A DNA stretch of 64,000 nt from Bin5 sp965207495 (GTDB lineage Bacteria > Chloroflexota > Anaerolineae > Caldilineales > Caldilineaceae). The notes under the pieces were generated by a model. That model ran no database searches, was not told the origin of the DNA, and worked only from the letters and a program-made list of their open reading frames with translations. The stretch is from NCBI GenBank assembly GCA_965207495.1, contig OZ242287.1, positions 2,728,001 through 2,792,000 on the forward strand. Direction: 5' to 3'. Position numbers and translations under genes: made by a program. Below are positions 33,994-41,043 of the stretch, piece by piece (the stretch's first letter is position 1; every line of letters starts with the position of its first letter).

Positions 33994-34967
33994 TGACGGA
34001 CGAACACGCAGTAATTACCAACTCTCTATCCCGCAGTTTCGGCGCCGTCAGGGCAGTCGAAGCCGTCAACCTCTCAATTCCCAGCGGAGAAATCTACGGC
34101 TTTCTAGGTCCCAATGGAGCGGGAAAGACGTCGTTAGTCAGAATGTTGACAACGCTGCTTCTGCCGACGAGCGGTTCCGCCAGGGTGGCCGGTCATGACG
34201 TAGTCACGGAACCTGCCGCCGTCAGACTCAAGATCGGCGCCGCGCTCCAGGCCGCGGCCCTCGATGACAAGCAGACAGGGCGGGAGCTCTTACAGCTCCA
34301 GTCCCGCCTCTACGGTTTAACTGGACCTGCCATCAAGCAACGGATCAGCTATCTTGCTGACCTGCTAAATATTGACGAGGCCTTGGACCTGCTCATCGGC
34401 ACCTACTCTGGCGGCATGAAGCGAAAACTCGACCTGGCAGTTGCCATGATTCACGAACCGCAAATTCTGTTCCTCGACGAACCAACTACTGGGCTGGATC
34501 CCATCAGCCGAGTCGAACTCTGGGACGAAGTACGCCGTGTAAACGAGGATAGAGGAGTAACGATCTTCATGACAACGCAGTACCTTGAAGAGGCCGACTA
34601 CCTCGCCCAGCGCGTCGGCATAATCAACCAGGGTAGAATCGTCGCCGAAGGCTCGCCCGCCGAACTGAAGCGCTCTGTCGGTTCCGACATGATCGTCGCC
34701 AGGATTGATGGCCAGACAAGCGGCGCAGCAGAGGCGTGCGAGCAAGTGGATGGCGTCGAAAGCGTCGAAGTTTACGCAAATGAAATCACGTTGAGCGTAG
34801 ACCAGGGATCCAAGGTGATTGGCCCTGTCGCAATTGCGCTGGATCAGTCCGGTGCTTCTGTAGAGGACATAGTCCTCCGCACCGCTACCTTGGACGACGT
34901 CTTCCTTCACTACACCGGCGCTCGCCTTGAAGTAGACGCCGACATCGTCAAGGAGGAGCCAGCATGA
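33993..34967 (+). CDS. ABC exporter ATP-binding protein, DrrA (daunorubicin resistance) type
   Basis: 324-residue ATPase. Walker A GPNGAGKTS lies near residue 38, the signature YSGGMKRKLDLA at about 140, and Walker B ILFLDEPTTGLDP with the switch His region (TTQYLEEADYLA) after it. The C-terminal ~80 residues (GQTSGAAEACEQVDGVESVEVYANEIT...) form the DrrA-type accessory domain. ATG overlaps the protease stop; its own stop overlaps the next ATG (ATGA at 34964), a tight three-gene unit. Powers export of a drug, lipid or antibiotic-like compound; the substrate is unknown. Confidence 0.93.
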   Translation: MTDEHAVITNSLSRSFGAVRAVEAVNLSIPSGEIYGFLGPNGAGKTSLVRMLTTLLLPTSGSARVAGHDVVTEPAAVRLKIGAALQAAALDDKQTGRELLQLQSRLYGLTGPAIKQRISYLADLLNIDEALDLLIGTYSGGMKRKLDLAVAMIHEPQILFLDEPTTGLDPISRVELWDEVRRVNEDRGVTIFMTTQYLEEADYLAQRVGIINQGRIVAEGSPAELKRSVGSDMIVARIDGQTSGAAEACEQVDGVESVEVYANEITLSVDQGSKVIGPVAIALDQSGASVEDIVLRTATLDDVFLHYTGARLEVDADIVKEEPA

Positions 34968-35764
34968 CAGCGATTGGACTCACCCAAGTTCAGGCCAGAA
35001 ATGGAGGTTTCGCAAGTGACGTCGCCGCGATATCACGTCGGGCCCTCCGATCGGTCCTGAGGGACCCCGAGTCCGTGATTCCTGGGTTCATCATCCCCCT
35101 TTTCTTTTTCACTGTAAATACGGGCGCGCTCCAGAACTTCGTGGAGGCGGGCGGCACCCTCGATTACAAGGCTTTCCAACTCCCAGTCGCAATCATCATG
35201 GCTGTCACCGGGCCGCTTTCGAGGGCGCTGACCTTGGTTGAGGACGTTCGCAGTGGCTACTTCGACCGCCTCGTGATGACCCCGGTACGCCGCCTGGCTC
35301 TCCTGATGGGAATGATGGTCGCTGACATAGCTCTGGTCATAGCCCTTTCGGTCCCCGTCCTCATCCTGGGGTATGCAGTAGGGGTCCGGTTCGAGACCGG
35401 TGTAGCAGGCGTCGTCGCCTTTGTTGCCCTCGCTGCCTACTGGGGACTCGGTTTCGCAGGCTTCTCATATGCAATCGCCCTGAAAACAGCCAGCGCGGCA
35501 GCCGTCAGCAGCAGCTTCATGGTCTTTCTTCCCATGATGTTTCTCACGCCAATGTTCATACCTCTCGAGGCAATGACTGGCTGGATGGCAACTGTCGCCC
35601 TATACAATCCCGTTACCTATCTCCTTGGCTCGTTACGCTCCATCATCACCGTAGGCTGGGAAATTGACGAAATATTGAAGGGCCTACTCTCCGTTTCAGT
35701 AGTTGTTATCGTAAGCATGACAATGGCTCTCCTGGCGCTGAAGGGACGCGTGTCAAGACAATGA
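34964..35764 (+). CDS. ABC-2 type exporter permease, DrrB type
   Basis: 266-residue membrane protein with about six hydrophobic spans. The N-terminal ISRRALRSVLRDPESVIPGFIIPLFFFTVNTGAL and the mid-region FDRLVMTPVRRLALLMGMM are typical ABC-2 elements. The FMVFLPMMFLTPMFIPLEAMTGWM segment before the last helix is the standard ABC-2 signature stretch. It overlaps the ATPase gene by 4 nt. A strong hairpin lies 85 nt downstream (35849-35885), ending the unit. With the ATPase it makes a DrrAB-like exporter. Confidence 0.92.
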   Translation: MTAIGLTQVQARNGGFASDVAAISRRALRSVLRDPESVIPGFIIPLFFFTVNTGALQNFVEAGGTLDYKAFQLPVAIIMAVTGPLSRALTLVEDVRSGYFDRLVMTPVRRLALLMGMMVADIALVIALSVPVLILGYAVGVRFETGVAGVVAFVALAAYWGLGFAGFSYAIALKTASAAAVSSSFMVFLPMMFLTPMFIPLEAMTGWMATVALYNPVTYLLGSLRSIITVGWEIDEILKGLLSVSVVVIVSMTMALLALKGRVSRQ

Positions 35765-35848
35765 GAGATTCTTCCCTCTGCTCGAAGCTGTTCGCAGAGG
35801 CGCTACCCGGGCCGAGCCAACTGCCGGAGAATTCCGTAGCCCCCTCAA

Positions 35849-35885
35849 TGCCGGCGCCTCGCAATCCCGCGACGAGGCGCCGGCA
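35849..35885 (+). terminator. Strong 13-bp GC hairpin after the ABC exporter genes
   Basis: TGCCGGCGCCTCG pairs perfectly with CGAGGCGCCGGCA across an 11-nt loop. No T-tract follows (ACAATCC), so Rho-independent termination is probable but not textbook. It ends 16 bp before a MITE-like element. Confidence 0.62.
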
Positions 35886-35989
35886 ACAATCCTGAATTGA
35901 CGTTACTAGCCAGCCAAAACTGATTTGCGAACCTGAATGTGGCGAGTAAAGGTGTTAACTCTCTCCTCATTCTCTGTTTTTGGGCGTCC

Positions 35990-36041
35990 GGGCCTTCGGC
36001 CCTCCCTTGTGCAGGGGCTGCGCCCCCGCAACGCCCCGCCC
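35990..36041. repeat. Double-hairpin core repeat, copy A
   Basis: GGGCCTTCGGCCC and GGGGCTGCGCCCC hairpins joined by TCCCTTGTGCA, then GCAACGCCCCGCCC. One of six near-identical ~52-bp copies in the window (A-F). Confidence 0.85.
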
Positions 36042-36119
36042 TTACTAGACCACCGTGTTCATTCTCCCCTGGCAACATGCCTAGCAAACACAGTTTCCTC
36101 CCCGACACACCGTCTCACC

Positions 36120-36161
36120 CCACTGACCCCTGACCCCTGGCCCCTGACCCCTGACCCCTGC
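36120..36161. repeat. Heptamer tandem array, 6 units (CCCCTGA/CCCCTGG)
   Basis: Units of exactly 7 bp: CCACTGA, CCCCTGA, CCCCTGG, CCCCTGA, CCCCTGA, CCCCTGC, running directly into CAGTT and core copy B. Confidence 0.88.
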
Positions 36162-36167
36162 AGTTCT

Positions 36168-36218
36168 GGCCTTCGGCCCTCCCTTGTGCAGGGGCTGCGC
36201 CCCCGCAACGCCCCGCCC
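36168..36218. repeat. Double-hairpin core repeat, copy B
   Basis: Same core as copy A, preceded by the 6-unit heptamer array and followed by the same ~80-bp tail as copy A (CTTACTAGACCACCGTG...), so A and B form a ~180-bp tandem duplication. Confidence 0.85.
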
Positions 36219-36296
36219 TTACTAGACCACCGTGTTCATTCTCCCCTGGCAACATGCCTTGCAAACACAGTTTCCTCCCCGACATACCGTCTCACC

Positions 36297-36380
36297 CCAC
36301 TGGCCCCTGGCCCCTGACCCCTGGCCCCTGACACCTGACACCTGGCCCCTGACCCCTGACCCCTGACCCCTGACCCCTGC
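36297..36380. repeat. Heptamer tandem array, 12 units
   Basis: Twelve 7-bp units (CCACTGG, then CCCCTGG/CCCCTGA/CACCTGA/CACCTGG variants, ending CCCCTGC) without any phase slip, leading into core copy C. Length differs from the upstream array (6 units), as expected of slippage. Confidence 0.88.
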
Positions 36381-36386
36381 AGTTCC

Positions 36387-36437
36387 GGCCTTCGGCCCTC
36401 CCTTGTGCAGGGGCTGCGCCCCCGCAACGCCCCGCCC
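36387..36437. repeat. Double-hairpin core repeat, copy C
   Basis: Third copy of the core in the expanded element. The tail after it is more diverged (CTGGCTAGCCACCGTGCTTTTTC). A degenerate A-rich heptamer stretch follows at 36546-36577. Confidence 0.83.
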
Positions 36438-36764
36438 TGGCTAGCCACCGTGCTTTTTCTTCCCCACCAATACGTCTAGCAAACAGTGTCTTCCTTCCCA
36501 CGCGCTATCTCAGACTCCTAACCCCCGCAGTTCCCTTGCAGTTCACCAAAAACTACAAACTGCCTACTAAAAACTGCTTTCGAAAACATCCCTCATCCAC
36601 CTTACGCCGTACTTCCAGCGGTGTGTTCCATCCAAGGCGGAGTCGGCCAACGAGTACACGATGAGATAGCCCGAATGGCGCCGTGACTGAAGGTCTGATC
36701 CACACAGTCGCAGTAAATGGCTTAGTAGTTACGAATTAAATTGTATCTGTAGTGGGTAGGATGT

Positions 36765-36789
36765 CGGAGCTCCTGCACGAGGAGCTCCG
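36765..36789. repeat. 9-bp inverted repeat CGGAGCTCC-N7-GGAGCTCCG
   Basis: Perfect hairpin located ~140 nt downstream of the NUDIX gene (minus strand) and 33 bp beyond the right end of the MITE-like element. It has no T-tract. Possible transcription stop for the NUDIX/exonuclease pair. Confidence 0.4.
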
Positions 36790-36926
36790 GCGGTAGACGG
36801 CCTCTGGGTAGGCCTCTCGAAACTGCCTTCGATTCTCACCTATTGGGGAGCGCGATCCGGTTACAGCTGAAGGTCTACGAAGAGTCCGGCCGGAACGCGT
36901 TGGCATTGATTGCCAGCGAGCCTTCT

Positions 36927-37478
36927 CTAAGCTTCCCGCACAACTTGAATAAGCGCGGCCTCGCCCACAGAAAGCGGCAAATCGAAGACTTCCTTTCGTG
37001 ACCGAAACTCGGCGCCCAATTCGTAACCGCCAACCTCCATCGCCTCTGGAATATGCCTGTCAGCCTCCGCCTTGTAAAGTAACTGAAGAAAGTCGGGGTA
37101 AGGGTAGGCGTAACCCGCCGGTTCCGGTGAGCGTATGTGATAGTGGAACAGACCGATAAGCAGGGGTTCACCTCGGACAGTCCAGCCGGTCTCCTCCAGA
37201 AGTTCGCGCCTCAGTGCTTCCAGCAGACCTTCACCTTCGTCGATGCGCCCACCGGGCACGATATGCTCACCTACCGGATCCCGAATCACCATGAGATCTG
37301 TGCCACGGGTCACGAGCGCCCTGACAGAGGTTACTAGCTCCACTGGCGGAGACGCTGCTTCCTCGAGCCCATAAGTGTAGCGAGTTTGCACCAGCGCTAA
37401 CCCGCCTCCAGACCAGTCCATCTCCTCTTCAACTAACGGCGTCCTCCCATTCAGGAATTCTTTGAGTACTTGGTCCAT
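36927..37478 (-). CDS. NUDIX hydrolase
   Basis: 183 residues. The NUDIX box is complete at about residues 92-114 (GGRIDEGEGLLEALRRELLEETGW), matching G-x5-E-x7-REUxEExGU, so it should hydrolyse a nucleoside-diphosphate-linked compound with Mg2+. The substrate is not evident. The N-terminal ~50 residues form an extra beta-rich segment (EEEMDWSGGGLALVQTRYTYGLEE). ATG at 37478. It lies 30 nt downstream of the exonuclease gene, probably in one transcript. It might act in nucleotide-pool cleaning alongside the DnaQ-like exonuclease. Confidence 0.91.
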   Translation of the reverse strand: MDQVLKEFLNGRTPLVEEEMDWSGGGLALVQTRYTYGLEEAASPPVELVTSVRALVTRGTDLMVIRDPVGEHIVPGGRIDEGEGLLEALRRELLEETGWTVRGEPLLIGLFHYHIRSPEPAGYAYPYPDFLQLLYKAEADRHIPEAMEVGGYELGAEFRSRKEVFDLPLSVGEAALIQVVREA

Positions 37479-37508
37479 AAAAGCCTGGTTCGACGGGGAA
37501 GTCCGGAC

Positions 37509-38072
37509 TCAGACCGACTCCACTAGCCCGGCCATGTGCCGAAACACTGCACAGGCAAGGCGGGCATCGTCTACCGCTCGGTGGCTGTTAGGAAGGGCAA
37601 TGCCGCACTGCTGACCCGCCTTCTGAAGACTCTGCCATTTAGCGTTCTGAATACCCAAACGTTCGCCGTAGTGCCGAGCGTACATTTTCATGACGCAGAA
37701 GGCACTTCCACCTAAATCCTCCCACGGCAGGCCATGCTGTTGATGCGACTGCCGCATCATTCGCAGGTCGAATTCTGCGTTGAAAATCCCCACGCGACGC
37801 CCTATGAACAGCTGGCTGACTTTCGGCCAGACTTCTGCCCAGGTGGGAGCGTCTCTGACCATACCGTTTGATATACCATGGATCGCGGTGGCTTCATAGG
37901 GAATACGCCCGAGCGGGCGGACAAGAGATTCAAAAAGTGTCTTGCCCTCCGCGTCTACAATGCCTATTTCCACAATTTCAGCATTACTGCTGAGCCCTGT
38001 TGTTTCTGTGTCGAAAAAAAGAGGGCTGCCCTTTAGAATAGCGCGCGCCCGCCCTGCTGCATTAAGACTCAT
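37509..38072 (-). CDS. 3'-5' exonuclease, DnaQ-like DEDDh family
   Basis: 187 residues, one exonuclease domain. Motif I is FFDTETTGL (Asp-Glu pair), motif II lies around the GIFNAEFDLRMM stretch, and motif III is HRAVDDARLACAVF, with the His and Asp of the DEDDh type. This fits a proofreading or repair 3'-5' exonuclease acting on DNA or RNA ends. There is no polymerase domain. ATG at 38072. It heads a two-gene unit with the NUDIX gene. Could be a PolC/epsilon-like stand-alone protein; exact role unknown. Confidence 0.9.
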   Translation of the reverse strand: MSLNAAGRARAILKGSPLFFDTETTGLSSNAEIVEIGIVDAEGKTLFESLVRPLGRIPYEATAIHGISNGMVRDAPTWAEVWPKVSQLFIGRRVGIFNAEFDLRMMRQSHQQHGLPWEDLGGSAFCVMKMYARHYGERLGIQNAKWQSLQKAGQQCGIALPNSHRAVDDARLACAVFRHMAGLVESV

Positions 38073-38256
38073 TGGTGGCCTTTTTCAATGGGTGGGAACA
38101 ATATATGGCGGACGATGAGGATGCGGCCTGGAGTCGTGTCGGCCGCTATAAAACGGGAATTCTTGTGAATAGGTCCAATTCAAATTCCCGGCACAACTGT
38201 AAAACCAAGAAAAGCCCTCTATCTGATCTCTTCTGGTCGTGATTCGTTCCCTGCAA

Positions 38257-39273
38257 TTACACCTGCAACGTAATCGGCTCCGCCAATCGCGCCGATTCGT
38301 AGGCTGCCAGAGCGACTTCGAGCGCACGTTGACCGTCCTCGCCGCTAATGGAGGGCGCCCTGTCCTCGCGTATCATATCCACGAAATCTGCCACCAACCC
38401 CTCGTCGCCGCTGCTGCCCCAATTTACCGCCGATGTCTTGCCCGCTTCGTCCGAACTGACCTGCAGGTTTTGCTCGAAAGCATCAACGCAGATCAACCCC
38501 TGCTCGCCGAGGACATCCAATTTAACATCCCCCCAAGTGGGGTAGCTATCTGGTCGTGACCAACTCGTGTCCAATGTGCCGAAGACGCCGTTTGCAAGCC
38601 GAAAACTCAGCATCCCTACGTCGTCGATGCCCAAGCCGGGGTTCATGAGTTCATTACCCACTTCGGCGTAAATCTCTTCGACTTCCGTGTTCCAAAACCA
38701 GCGCAGCAGGTCAATTACATGCACAGTGTGATCGAGCACCGCCCCGCCTCCCGAAAGTTTGTGATCAATAAACCAGCGTCCGGGCATCCAGCCGTGATTG
38801 GTGCTCTTGACACTGTAGATTTCGCCCAGCACGCCCTCGTCAAGCTGCTGTTTTATCTCCATTACCGGTGGGGCGAATCGCATGGGAAAGGCGATCTGCA
38901 GTTTCGTGCCTGTCTCGCGGCAGCGGTCGATCATCTCCTGACCGTCGCTGGCAGTGGTGGCGATTGGCTTCTCGCACAAAATAGCCCCGACACGGCCGGC
39001 AGCCTGGAGAACGAGGGGCGCATGATGTACATTCTCTGAACAAATGATAGCCCCCTCCAACTGCTGGTCGAGGAGCCCGTCCGTCCGCCTGAAATAAGGG
39101 ACATTGTACTGGGCGGCAATGCGACCACCCCGATCATAGTCATCGTCGTAGATGCCCGCAATCGTCACGCCCTCCATCTGCCCAAGGAAGTGGATGTAGC
39201 TGGCAGCGTGCATATGGGCAAAACTGAACATGCCAAGGCGGACTTCAGTCAAAGGTTCGAGTTCGCGAGTCAC
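38257..39273 (-). CDS. Gfo/Idh/MocA family oxidoreductase
   Basis: 338 residues from a GTG at 39273 (GAAGG about 9 nt upstream). The Rossmann start is VRLGMFSFAHMHAASYIHFL, in which the Gly-rich loop is replaced by FSFAHMHA, a variant also found in related family members. The catalytic motif ILCEKPIATTASDGQEM is intact. The C-terminal domain has SGGGAVLDHTVHVIDLLRWF, with the conserved Asp and His of the active site. It follows another family member by 100 nt on the same strand. The degenerate loop leaves NAD(P) binding uncertain. Confidence 0.87.
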   Translation of the reverse strand: MTRELEPLTEVRLGMFSFAHMHAASYIHFLGQMEGVTIAGIYDDDYDRGGRIAAQYNVPYFRRTDGLLDQQLEGAIICSENVHHAPLVLQAAGRVGAILCEKPIATTASDGQEMIDRCRETGTKLQIAFPMRFAPPVMEIKQQLDEGVLGEIYSVKSTNHGWMPGRWFIDHKLSGGGAVLDHTVHVIDLLRWFWNTEVEEIYAEVGNELMNPGLGIDDVGMLSFRLANGVFGTLDTSWSRPDSYPTWGDVKLDVLGEQGLICVDAFEQNLQVSSDEAGKTSAVNWGSSGDEGLVADFVDMIREDRAPSISGEDGQRALEVALAAYESARLAEPITLQV

Positions 39274-39373
39274 CGGCCTATCCTTCTTCGGTATGTCCTA
39301 CGAATTGTCAGTTATTGTAAGTCAACTGCTATTTGGACTGCTGCCGGCACAGAAATGGCAGCACTACGAGGCC

Positions 39374-40387
39374 TCAGCTGATATTGACCGGCTTTCCCGT
39401 CTCCAGGCTCTCAATAGCGGCCCGTGATATCTTAACCGCCATCATGCCGTCGTACGGTGTAACGATAAATGGCTCTTTCGCCTCCGTGCTGCGAACAAAG
39501 TGTGCCAGTTCCGCGTAGTAGGGATCGTCCTGGGGGGCGGTGGGTGAACTGCCGGAGGTAGCCAGCGATCCGTCTTCTTGCGCAAGGGCAACTTCCACGG
39601 GCAGCCGTGTCCTCGAATCCCACTCGATAATGCCTCCGGTTCCGGCAATCTCGATGCGGGTCGAGAAGCGCCCCCGCGGGTAGGACCAGCTGCCCTCGAT
39701 GTGCCCAACTGCGCCGTTGCTGAAGCGCACAGTAAGAAGCGCGTGATCCTTCGGCTCCTTGCCGGCAAACATCATGCCCCGCGCGAAGACGCGCTCGATC
39801 TCGCCAAAACACCAGCGCTGGTAATCGATGTCATGAATGCAAAGATCGAGCAATACACCGCCGCTCTGGGCAAAGTCGGCGTAGTAGCTGGTAATCGCCA
39901 GACCCTTGCGCCAGCCTACGCTGGAATCAGGGAAACTCCCGCTCCGCACAGTTCGGATCACCCCCGGCGCGCCGATGGCCCCGCTGTCCAGCACCTCCTT
40001 GGCCTTGGCGAACTGCGGAAAGAAACGCACAACCATCGCCACAAACAAGGGCGTGCCTGTTCGTTCAGCCGCGTCTACGATGCGCTCGCAATCGGCAATG
40101 CTGTTCGCGAGGGGCTTCTCGCAAACTGTCGGTATCCCGGCCTCCAGCGCCGCGATGACCGGCTGTACATGGGCCGTGCCGGGCGTACAAACGTCCACAT
40201 AGTCAACGGCATCGAACAGTTCGTTCAAGCTGCCGAACACCTTGCCGCCGGATCGCTGGACCGCACGCTGCGCAGCATCCTCTATAATGTCATAGAAACC
40301 GGCCAGCTCGATTCCCGGCATCTGATTCCAGCGATCAGCGTGCGTTCTGGAAATCCCACCTGCTCCGACGATTCCGACTCGTCGCAT
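39374..40387 (-). CDS. Gfo/Idh/MocA family oxidoreductase
   Basis: 337 residues. Canonical loop VGIVGAGGISRTHADRW, catalytic motif VCEKPLANSIADCERIV near residue 95, and the C-terminal active-site stretch GGVLLDLCIHDIDYQRW (Asp, His, Asp). ATG at 40387. Upstream (40388-40818) is a gap holding the compact MITE-like element. Together with the next gene (38257-39273) and the 41044-42309 member, three of these enzymes lie in 4 kb, which fits oxidation/epimerisation of a cyclitol or ketosugar, but the substrate is not visible. Confidence 0.9.
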   Translation of the reverse strand: MRRVGIVGAGGISRTHADRWNQMPGIELAGFYDIIEDAAQRAVQRSGGKVFGSLNELFDAVDYVDVCTPGTAHVQPVIAALEAGIPTVCEKPLANSIADCERIVDAAERTGTPLFVAMVVRFFPQFAKAKEVLDSGAIGAPGVIRTVRSGSFPDSSVGWRKGLAITSYYADFAQSGGVLLDLCIHDIDYQRWCFGEIERVFARGMMFAGKEPKDHALLTVRFSNGAVGHIEGSWSYPRGRFSTRIEIAGTGGIIEWDSRTRLPVEVALAQEDGSLATSGSSPTAPQDDPYYAELAHFVRSTEAKEPFIVTPYDGMMAVKISRAAIESLETGKPVNIS

Positions 40388-40460
40388 CTGGTTCTCTCCC
40401 TGTCTCGACTTCCAAGACTGGATTAAGTGATTCCTGGAGATTCCTGAAATCTGAACTAAG

Positions 40461-40751
40461 GTAACTACTCAGCCACAATTGATTTGCGAATTTGAATGAG
40501 GCGAGTCAAGGCGTTACTCTCTCCTCAGAGTTGTCATTTGGGCGGTCGGGCCTTCGGCCCTCCCTTGTGCAGGGGCTGCGCCCCCGCAACGCCCCCCTCC
40601 AAAAACATGCCTCATCCACCATACGCCTTAATTCCAGCGGTGCGTCCAGTCCAAGGTGGCGGCGGCCAACGAGTACACGATGAGATAGCCCGAATGGCGC
40701 CGGGACTGAAGGTCTGGTCCACACAGCCGATGTATATGGCTAAGTAGTTAC
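40461..40751. mobile_element. MITE-like element, compact copy (291 bp), IS66-type ends
   Basis: The ends are GTAACTACTCAGCCA and, inward from the right, GTAACTACTTAGCCA: 14 of 15 positions match. The flanks GAACTAAG (40453-40460) and GAACTCAG (40752-40759) are 7 of 8 alike, a likely 8-bp target duplication. The left arm, one double-hairpin core (copy D) and the 151-bp right arm align with the 831-bp copy at 35902-36732. No transposase is inside; it would need one in trans. It lies between an oxidoreductase gene and the orphan HicB gene. Confidence 0.8.
40548..40597. repeat. Double-hairpin core repeat, copy D
   Basis: Same GGGCCTTCGGCCC / GGGGCTGCGCCCC pair, truncated after GCAACGCCCCCC, inside the compact element. 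No heptamer array precedes it here. Confidence 0.82.
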
Positions 40752-40818
40752 GAACTCAGGCAAAATGCTCTGCCTGTCCCAACTATCAATCAACGAATAA
40801 AGTCCTGTTTGAATAATC

Positions 40819-41025
40819 TTAGCCGGAATTCGGTGGCGGCAGGGGCATCCCGTCCCTAATGTATGTCTCAACTGTATCTTCTATAATTCGACACAATTCC
40901 AAGAGCACTTTCTTCTCGTCATCACCGTGGCAGCCCCCAAAGAATAGCCCGGGGCAGCTTCCAACATAGCATTGATCTTCCTCAGACCATTCCACAATCT
41001 TTGTATAGCTAGCGCTGGACGTCAT
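40819..41025 (-). CDS. HicB-like antitoxin-family protein, no HicA partner
   Basis: 68 residues with the HicB half-RNase-H-like pattern: YTKIVEWSEEDQCYVGSCPGLFFGGCHGDDEKKVLLELCRIIEDTVETYI and a C-terminal Pro-rich tail. ATG at 41025, preceding gene end 18 nt upstream (41044), so it may be read with the oxidoreductase gene. A HicA toxin of 60-80 aa is expected beside it, but no frame for one is present on either side. The compact MITE begins 68 bp beyond its stop. It lacks a C-terminal DNA-binding domain. Probably an orphan. Confidence 0.72.
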   Translation of the reverse strand: MTSSASYTKIVEWSEEDQCYVGSCPGLFFGGCHGDDEKKVLLELCRIIEDTVETYIRDGMPLPPPNSG

Positions 41026-41043
41026 TTTCCTGGGCAGATTCGC

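Larger units (their letters stand above)
35902..36732. mobile_element. MITE-like element, expanded copy (831 bp), IS66-type ends
   Basis: No gene is supported inside. The left end GTTACTAGCCAGCCA and the right end, read inward as GTAACTACTAAGCCA, match at 11 of 15 positions. The flanks GAATTGAC (35894-35901) and GAATTAAA (36733-36740) are 6 of 8 alike and look like a decayed 8-bp target duplication. The left ~65 bp and the right 151 bp (36582-36732) match the compact copy at 40461-40751. The middle is expanded by three copies of a double-hairpin core and two heptamer arrays. IS66 insertion sequences have ends starting GTAA and 8-bp duplications, so IS66-derived mobilisation is inferred. The 36733-36926 gap to the right shows only a hairpin. 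Confidence 0.72.

Noticed and set aside
33993..35764. DrrAB-type ABC genes as the missing ATPase of the sugar importer
   Set aside because: The ATPase has a DrrA-type C-terminal domain and is translationally coupled to its own ABC-2 permease, so it belongs to an exporter and not to the CUT1 importer.
35990..36437. CRISPR array
   Set aside because: Three ~180-bp-spaced repeats are present, but the spacers are themselves repeated sequence, unit sizes are unequal, and no cas gene is near.
36236..36501. Frames giving Arg/Gly-rich repeats (CTREGRRPE, GVRGQGSG) in the repeat region
   Set aside because: These are translations of the double-hairpin core and heptamer arrays; both strands and several frames stay open because of the repeats, and none has a start signal.
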